Source of the DNA: Perognathus longimembris pacificus
Taxonomy: Eukaryota > Chordata > Mammalia > Rodentia > Heteromyidae
Assembly: GCF_023159225.1 (NCBI RefSeq)
Contig: NC_063169.1
Location: forward strand, 52,973,934-53,037,933
Length of the DNA stretch: 64,000 nt
Reading direction: 5' to 3'
Of this stretch, positions 57,350 to 64,000 are shown piece by piece (position 1 is the first letter of the stretch; the number at the start of each line of letters is the position of its first letter). The position numbers were made by a program, and so were the translations under genes. The notes below the pieces were generated by a model, which had not been told where the DNA came from, ran no database searches, and saw nothing but the letters and a program-made list of their open reading frames with translations.

Positions 57350-58340
57350 AGTTATAGTTATCTTTGTTTTCACTCTTATTGACTTAGTATCTTAAAATAA
57401 TCTGATTATATTGTTTCTTAACTTTTTCTTCCTAGATAATATCTAGTCTTCCTCTTATACAAGATACAAATTTTACTTTTATTACTCCATTTTTCTGTAT
57501 TCAGATTTTTTAACCTGCCAATATAGGCTTTGATTAAGCTGTATTGGTAAGTTTTTCTTGGTTAAATTCTGTGTTTATTATGATTATTCAAATACAATTC
57601 ACCATTGAGCCACATTTTTCTTGTCTAACTATTTTTCCTATTAATTGCCTTTTGTCAAGACTAGTTTTCTATGCAACCATTATTAATTTGTTCTCAAATT
57701 TCCTTCAGGACTTACTTCCAATGGCCACTTATCTCTCAGTATGTTCACAATTGGAGATACATTGTTCACAGCTCTTACAAGAGAACTTTTATAACAAACA
57801 CAGTGATCAACCACCAGTAACCGTTTCTCTGAAGGCTGTAGCCATGCTTGCCTTGGGTTGCTCCCAGTTAGTGGATGAACTTGGCAGGGGTACTAGGGCC
57901 CATTCCTGCGCTAGCACCAGTGAACATGCTTTGCTTGGGAATTCCCAAATGACCTGGCCAAAACTTTCTCATAATTGTGCTGTGAGCTCAGGATATGTCC
58001 ACACATGACTTTCTTCTTTCCTTTCATAGTGGTCAGTCATATAGTTTATATTGCTATATAGTCTGAAGGCTGCTCTGCCTGCTCTTGGTCCAATCTCCTT
58101 ATTCTTCATAGACATTTCCCTCCTTAAGTATCTTTCACCAATCTCATTTGACACCTGCTTTTTAGAGAACATAAAAAGTTTATGCAGGGATCTGAGAAGA
58201 TAGGATTTGGGAACTAGCTTACTCTTTGTCCACATGGTAAGAGGGCTGTGGTTTCCATAACTTAGATATACTTGAAGGCTAACACTTAAGGTTTTACTCA
58301 TGATAACTTAGGAAACCCGTTATATAGAGGGCTGGTTGTT
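57350..58340. other. No supported gene
   Basis: Overlapping open frames on both strands (57544-58008 plus; 57969-58301 minus) have no recognisable domain. 57780-58100 has the feel of an old repeat, but I cannot name it. Confidence 0.38.
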
Positions 58341-58341
58341 T

Positions 58342-58342
58342 T

Positions 58343-58385
<43 letters not shown>
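58342..58385. repeat. (ATC)n microsatellite, about 14 units
   Basis: Pure trinucleotide run at the tail side of the B1-like SINE that follows. Confidence 0.96.
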
Positions 58386-58530
58386 GGTGTTTTTTTGAGA
58401 GAGTCTGACTATGTACCTCAGACTGGCCTCAAACTCATTATATATCCATTTTGTTCAATAACACAATGTTTCTGCCTCAGTCTCCAGAGTGTGGGGATTA
58501 CAAGGTGAGTCAACATGCCTATCCAAATGA
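58386..58530 (-). mobile_element. B1-like 7SL monomer
   Basis: Antisense B1: 'gagagagtctgactatgtac', 'agactggcctcaaactcatt', 'agtgtggggattacaaggtg'. Confidence 0.58.
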
Positions 58531-58534
58531 GTGA

Positions 58535-59600
58535 TTATTGATTGCTAAGTTGCCCCGATATTTTACAAAGGATAATGGGAAACTGATGTCAGTTAACAAA
58601 TATTTATGAATTTAGTGTGACTGCCAAAGGGAATTTTTGGTGACTTACAAATAAGTACACCCCTTACCTCCAAGTAAAGAAATATATTCCACTAAGAAGC
58701 AGGTACATTTTGTAGTTGTCACAAAACATCAGAGACATTTTAGTGCTTGGTCAAAGAAGGTTCAGGTATCCTTATATATGGGATCAGAATATCTGAAAGA
58801 ATGTAATTACAAGGTTTTTGCCCTGAATGTTATTTCTAGAGCCTCAGAGCCTATAGAAATAGCTCCTTTCTCTAGGTGAGGACTAGTGCTGCCTTCTGTT
58901 GGAAGATGCTGCAGAGGCCTCTCTCTCCAAGACAAGTTCCCCCTTAGATTTGCTTTTACACTCTTTCCTGGTTGTCAAGCTGACAACTAGAGCTAAAACC
59001 CAATACAACTCACTGGGAATATGCTGGCCCAGATAACAGAGAAGAAGCAAGTAGCATGTAGTGACAGAGGCTGGAGGAGAATTCTTTTGGTTAGATTTTG
59101 AGGAGGTTTGATTGAGAGGCCCAGAAAAGATATTACATATATAAAAACTTCTTGACTTGTGAATAGTTTCTTGAGACTCTGGACAGGAAATGACAAGATT
59201 GAAGAGCTAAAGAAAGTCAGCAAGAAGTGAAGGAATTTTTTTTTGTGCCTACAAAAAAGAAAACCCCATGCAAGAGTCACTGAATAACCAAGAAGACAAG
59301 GTGACTTGGCCATTTTATGTGATCCAACCTTCATAATCTGAAACCATTGAGATAGCTCATGAGGACAATCACATGGTAGTAGGATTGAGAACATAAATGA
59401 GAGAAATAAATAATTTGACAGCAGTGACTTATCCACTTACCAAATCCACTGTATCTACTATTGCCTCTGAACATACAGTTTGCAAAATCCAAACAGTGAG
59501 GAGCCCTTAATATGACCTTACTATAGGACATCAAATAGCCAGTTGATGACAAGTGAGCCATATTGGACCTTTGACCTCCTCAAAAGGCTAGGCCAGTGGC
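58535..59600. other. No supported gene
   Basis: A 147-codon minus-strand frame (58993-59436) is Phe/Leu/Ser-rich with no recognisable domain. I regard it as chance or repeat-derived. Confidence 0.4.
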
Positions 59601-59606
59601 TTCTCC

Positions 59607-59765
59607 ATGCTTTTGTTTTGTTTTGTTTTTGCCAGTCCTGGGCCTTGGACTCAGGGCCTGAGCACTGTCTCTGGCTTCTTTTTGCTCAAGGCTAGCATTT
59701 TGCCACTTGAGCCACAGCACCATTTCTTGCCGTTTTCTGTATATGTGGTGCTGGAGAATTGGGCT
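59607..59765 (-). mobile_element. IDL-Geo SINE, truncated head
   Basis: TTTTG-repeat tail, complete antisense Geo (gccagtcctgggccttggac ... agcaccatttcttgcc), then only ~30 bp of the head before the sequence departs at 'gagaattggg'. The rest of the ID-like head, with the internal promoter, is missing. Confidence 0.88.
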
Positions 59766-59784
59766 CTCAGGGTATGGGTTACTG

Positions 59785-59960
59785 TTAGTCTGAGTTCTCC
59801 AGAAAAACAGAACTGATAGGAAATTACATATATATGTATATATATATGTGCATGTATGTAAATGTGTTATAGATAATATATACTTTTATATGCATATATA
59901 ATAGCACCCTATACACATGTATTATGTATATAGTAGCAAATTACATTTATCTCTCTTATA
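59785..59960. repeat. Old L1-type flank and TATA/TATG tract
   Basis: 'gagttctccagaaaaacaga' resembles an old L1 3' region, often followed by TA-rich sequence. 59826-59960 is an imperfect TATATG tract. Confidence 0.5.
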
Positions 59961-59964
59961 AACT

Positions 59965-61800
59965 ATACATAAGTATATACATAGTCTTCAAACCTATCAT
60001 ATTTACCTTGAAAATTAACCAATATTTCCTTTACTTAATAGCAAAATATGGTATGTCACTTATTTGATTCATTCTTTTACCCATGAAATTATTTAGTTGT
60101 GTGACAAGAGATTTTGACAGCATACTACAGAAATTTATAAATAATGCACAACTAAGGCTTCTCTAATTTCTAAATCAGGTTACTTTACAGTATGACATAG
60201 AATGCCATGTAGTCCCAACAATGCAAAACTATTGGTTCTGTGCATCTCTGCTGGGGTTACCTATTCTAATGAGTACTGTTACTTTCTACCATACACATGA
60301 ATTATTTTTAAGTTATCTTAAGTACAAATGGTCAATGATATACTTGGAAGTTGAATTCCAACTTAATTTCACTATTATAATTTAAAAGATAGATTATTAT
60401 CTTGTATTTTGTGTAATTTTTGATCTTATACATTCAAGAAACAACATCCTGAAGGATATTAAAACTTTCCTGGGGGAAAAAAATCACTAACTCATCATTA
60501 GTGTCACTCTTGAGGTATAGATTATACTGGCAATTTCTTTGGAGAAGTAATTATACAATCAGTATAACAATATATTTGTAAAACTAAAAGAAAGCTTATG
60601 ATTTTGAGAAATGATTGTGGTTGTTTTTTAACACATCCCTTTAGATGCCTATGCTGTTGATGGTAGCACATATCTTTGATAGTGAGTTCAATAATTTATT
60701 GAAGAACACTCAATTCATATTTACCTTCATAGACCTATTAGTGTCACAGTACTGTTTATTTGTGATTTCTTTTATTGATTGCATTCAAAGAGGAATAAAC
60801 ATTATTGACCTTTGGGAGGAAGGCATCAGTGGGAAGAGTTAAAATTGCTACAGTACATGGTAAACCATACTAAAAATAGCAGCATTAAGGCCATCCCATA
60901 CTGGTTCCCACTACAGCATCAGACTTGGGATTATTTTGGTGAGTAGACTTATAGAGTTGAGCACTTCTCAAAGCAATTTTAATCTTTAAACAAAAATGTA
61001 GATGAATTGGCGGAGTGAATTACTCAACAAGGGCTTGGCAAGAGGAATGAGTAAACTGAGGAAAGCTGGAGAGTTTGTGGGTCTTGGGGAACATGTAGAT
61101 ACTTATGTCTTTGGGGTTTAAATTTGGGTAATTCACAAGTGTGAAATTACCAACCTAGTTAAAAGAGGGAGAAATTATGCAATGCTTTTAGAGAACAACT
61201 TGAATATGAGAGGAGTATTGGAAGCCAGACAGGGCATAGCAAAATTATAATGACTTTTATTTTGCTATGGTGGAACAGTTAATTGATTCCATGAGGACAA
61301 TAGAACAAAAGTGACTTTCTAGAAATCTTTTTTTTTTTCCTTCTAGGAAGTGAAGCTCAGAGAGTCAGGGTAAAATTTTTCACTTAAATGTCTTTCAATT
61401 AATTGTATTCTGATTCTGAAAGATTTTTTTTCTAGTAAAAATGAAAACATGTCATATGACTGAAGAGTAAATAAAATTATGAAATAGCTTCATTTCCTAA
61501 AACTACTAGAAGTAGGTTAAACACACCCATTTGTGTTATTTTTTAGTTACTTGGATTTTTGAAGGAATGTTTTACATAATATTATAACATGCTCTCTTGT
61601 CTCTTAATATATTTCATTTTTCTGGCATTTAAGTATAGTGCCTATTACTACTCCTGCACTCCACTGTTGACACAAAATAATAGAAGTAAATTTTGAACAC
61701 ATTTTTAAAGCTTTTTGAGAACATTTGAGTACTTTTTTTTTAAGAAATAGGTATTTCTTTTGCTTTCATTCAGCTGGAGTAAGCTGAATAAGCAAATAGA
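59965..61800. other. No recognisable gene
   Basis: AT-rich. No exon, RNA gene or young repeat. Confidence 0.4.
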
Positions 61801-61807
61801 AGATGAA

Positions 61808-61882
61808 ATCTGTCTCTCTGTCTCTTTCTCTGTCCCTGTCTCTCTGCCTCTCCAGCTGTCTGTCTCTATATCTCTGTTTCTC
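61808..61882. repeat. TCTCTG pyrimidine-rich low-complexity tract
   Basis: Imperfect 'ctgtctctctgtctcttt' repeats. Confidence 0.8.
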
Positions 61883-61889
61883 TCTCTTC

Positions 61890-62715
61890 CTTGCTTTTAG
61901 GCATTGGACAAAAGAGAACATAGGATTATGATCCTTTAAAGAAACAGAGAAGATGTACTCCAGAGACCAGAAGGCTTGCTATGTTGAAGATCAAGGGGTT
62001 GAAATTCAAAGGCCAAGTCACCTAAAAATTTCAGGGCATAGTAATAATGAGGGGGAAAAAGCACAAGTATAAATTCTAGAGGTCTACAAAGGGGTCCACA
62101 CAAGTCTTTGGATGGATGTGAATCTCTACAATACATGAAAAGAAACTACCTGAAGTTGAGAGAGGAGATATCACAAAGAAAGCAGGCTGAACAATTCTAA
62201 AACAAAGCTCACATTGTCTGGGAATAGTTCATATTTCTTCTATACAAGTGTAAATAATTTGTCAGGCAGAAGGCACTAGGTACAATGTTCAGAAGGGTTT
62301 TACATTCATAGCAGGGGTACATTAACCCAGTGCAATGAGGTGCTCTCTACACACTCTAGTAAAGATTCAAAAATAGCCTCGAAGTGATTTTACTGACTCC
62401 AATAAATTAAACTACATACCCACATAAAGCCCAATGCTATGTAAGGGAATACAACAAAACTCATCAAGAATCACATTAAATTTAACACAAAAGACAGTAA
62501 ACACAAAACTAGTTGGCATGCAAAGAAGCAGAAAATCTAATTCTAATATTAAAAATTGAAATGGAGCAGAAATTTTAAAATATGACCTAACTTGAGAGTA
62601 TATTAAAACAGTGATTATAAATGTGTAGCACATATTGAAGGTAGAGGAAATGTGGACATGATGTGAAGAGAAATAACCTAAATGACAATGGCTGAAAATG
62701 TCTCTGAAATAGAAC
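61890..62715. other. No supported gene; possibly old L1 5' debris
   Basis: 62430-62720 is A-rich on the plus strand ('aaaatatgacctaacttgag', 'attaaaacagtgattataaa') and may be an old L1 5' region. The minus-strand open frame there is a by-product. Confidence 0.35.
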
Positions 62716-62719
62716 ACAC

Positions 62720-62880
62720 AGTCAAATGAGGAAATTGTCAGAAGTAGCACTACTATTTTCCTGCTTTGGAGGATTGATGTTCAGAAAGACCAAATGACTT
62801 ACTTGATGTCCACAGCAAACCATTAGATGATCCAGATTCAGACACACAGAGCTGATTTCTGAGTCCCTGTAATACTCGTA
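62720..62880 (-). mobile_element. MIR-like ancient SINE
   Basis: Antisense MIR order: 'tgaggaaattgtcagaagta', 'gaccaaatgacttacttgat', 'gattcagacacacagagctg'. Confidence 0.42.
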
Positions 62881-62884
62881 ACTT

Positions 62885-64000
62885 TCCAAACTGACTAAAA
62901 GTCATCACCAATTCTTTTATGAGGAACTACCTGTAACTTTCTACAATATTACATATATCTTAGAGTTTGGAGGGTATGATTGGACTCAGTAGAGAAAATT
63001 TTAGATTATTGATTAAGTATCATTAACACAATATTTTCTTTGTTTTTGGCAACTTATGACATTTAGAATACTTGTGGGTATTGTTATTGGCCGATAATAT
63101 GAACCGTATCAGGGGAAATAATTGCGCTACAAACAAAACTCCATGAATAAATAGCAAACAACATTTAACTTGATTGCAGTCAAGTTCAGCAAGTTCAAGT
63201 TGGTCATTTTTTTGTATTCTTTCTCCTTCACATTTAATATAGGACCAACTTTCAATGTTTAACTAATAACAAAAAAAACTTGTTCAATGTCAATCTGGCC
63301 ACAGCTAAAGCTTCTCGAGGCCGTAATTTTGTTGTTTCCTCCATCATGGTGAAGATGGTTAACTGTGTTGGCAGTTCATAAAAGCCATTTTAACAAACCC
63401 AGTGATTTACGAGAACAGAGACTTGAGTGCCTAGACTGACAGGATAGCTAATTAATTCACAATTCTATCTTAGCAAAATTCATTTCTCTTTGGGGAAGAG
63501 ATATTTCCTACCCACACAACATAAGATGCTATGAGAGAGATACTTAGCAGTCAACATATATAGATCTACTAGATTGAAAGGCTATTCAGTGAGTTTTTCA
63601 AGAAAATGAATGTTATTTAAATTTGGAAATGGATCAGTTTATAAAAAGTTGTAGGGAAAATAAAATATTTGCAATCTGAGAATGTTTTGCTTCATTTGAG
63701 AAACCATTCACTTAGACTTCTTGCACGCATTTTGCAAGAATAGGAACATTACTAGTATTTTTGATACAGTGTGTTCCTTCCTAACTTAGCCTGAGGCATG
63801 AGAACTACAGAGTTGTATTTTAATGATGGGAGCCTACACTTGTTGGAAGGAGTAGATGAAAAGGAGCAGTACAAGATAAACCTATTCTAAAATGAAAACG
63901 AGACATTCTATAAATGTGGACTTTTCATTTTAAACTAATTCTCCCTGACCACAACTTTTTCTTAAATTACAGAACAGTTAATACATCTGATTGCTATATA
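62885..64000. other. No recognisable gene
   Basis: AT-rich, unique-looking sequence to the window end. No exon or confident repeat. Confidence 0.4.

Noticed and set aside
57544..58301. Overlapping frames of 154 (plus) and 110 (minus) codons
   Set aside because: Both strands are open together, which argues for chance. No motifs.
1..64000. A complete novel system (operon, defence locus, phage or selfish gene cassette)
   Set aside because: Sequence character throughout is mammalian intron/intergenic DNA. Nothing resembles a compact multigene system.

Overview
This is non-coding-rich mammalian nuclear DNA from a rodent. The best taxonomic marker is a SINE present about ten times, several copies with intact target-site duplications. 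It has a tRNA-Ala/ID-like head followed by an unrelated ~100 bp block, which matches what I know as IDL-Geo, a family described only from the Geomyoidea (kangaroo rats, pocket mice, pocket gophers). Species cannot be fixed from the window.

Layout: 0-7.3 kb is old L1 ORF2 debris (minus strand), 7SL/B1-type and ID-type SINEs, a cluster of three B1-Geo composite SINEs and old MIRs. At 7.70-7.82 kb lies the one convincing protein-coding exon, on the minus strand: 41 codons of charged, helix-forming sequence between a consensus acceptor and donor. About 6 kb further along (upstream of that exon) is the only CpG island, 13.64-14.66 kb. It holds a full CRE (TGACGTCA) and, 17 bp away, an exact RFX X-box palindrome; a minus-strand splice donor lies on one side and a plus-strand donor on the other. 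I infer that this is the promoter, possibly bidirectional, of the gene that owns the 7.7 kb exon. The X-box suggests a cilium- or centrosome-related gene, but I could not name it.

15-64 kb contains no exon I can support. It is intron or intergenic DNA with a decayed GABARAPL1 processed pseudogene (about 21.3-22.4 kb, minus), a five-unit 30-34 bp minisatellite beside it (21.02-21.17 kb) carrying PBX/MEIS-like sites, several L1 3' ends (two carrying clear 10-16 bp target-site duplications and differing by a ~237 bp block in the 3'UTR), a ~130 bp L1 stub with a perfect 16 bp duplication, a Tigger DNA transposon cut by an IDL-Geo insertion, hAT/MER5-like remnants and many microsatellites.

No rRNA, functional tRNA, CRISPR, operon or phage feature is present. 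Most open reading frames here are chance frames in the CpG island or frames across SINEs and L1s. The most interesting items are the CRE + X-box promoter with its unassigned coiled-coil exon, the PBX/MEIS-site minisatellite, the reuse of the Geo block in three SINE architectures, and the L1 3'UTR length variant. Family names for repeats come from memory of consensus sequences; no database was searched.
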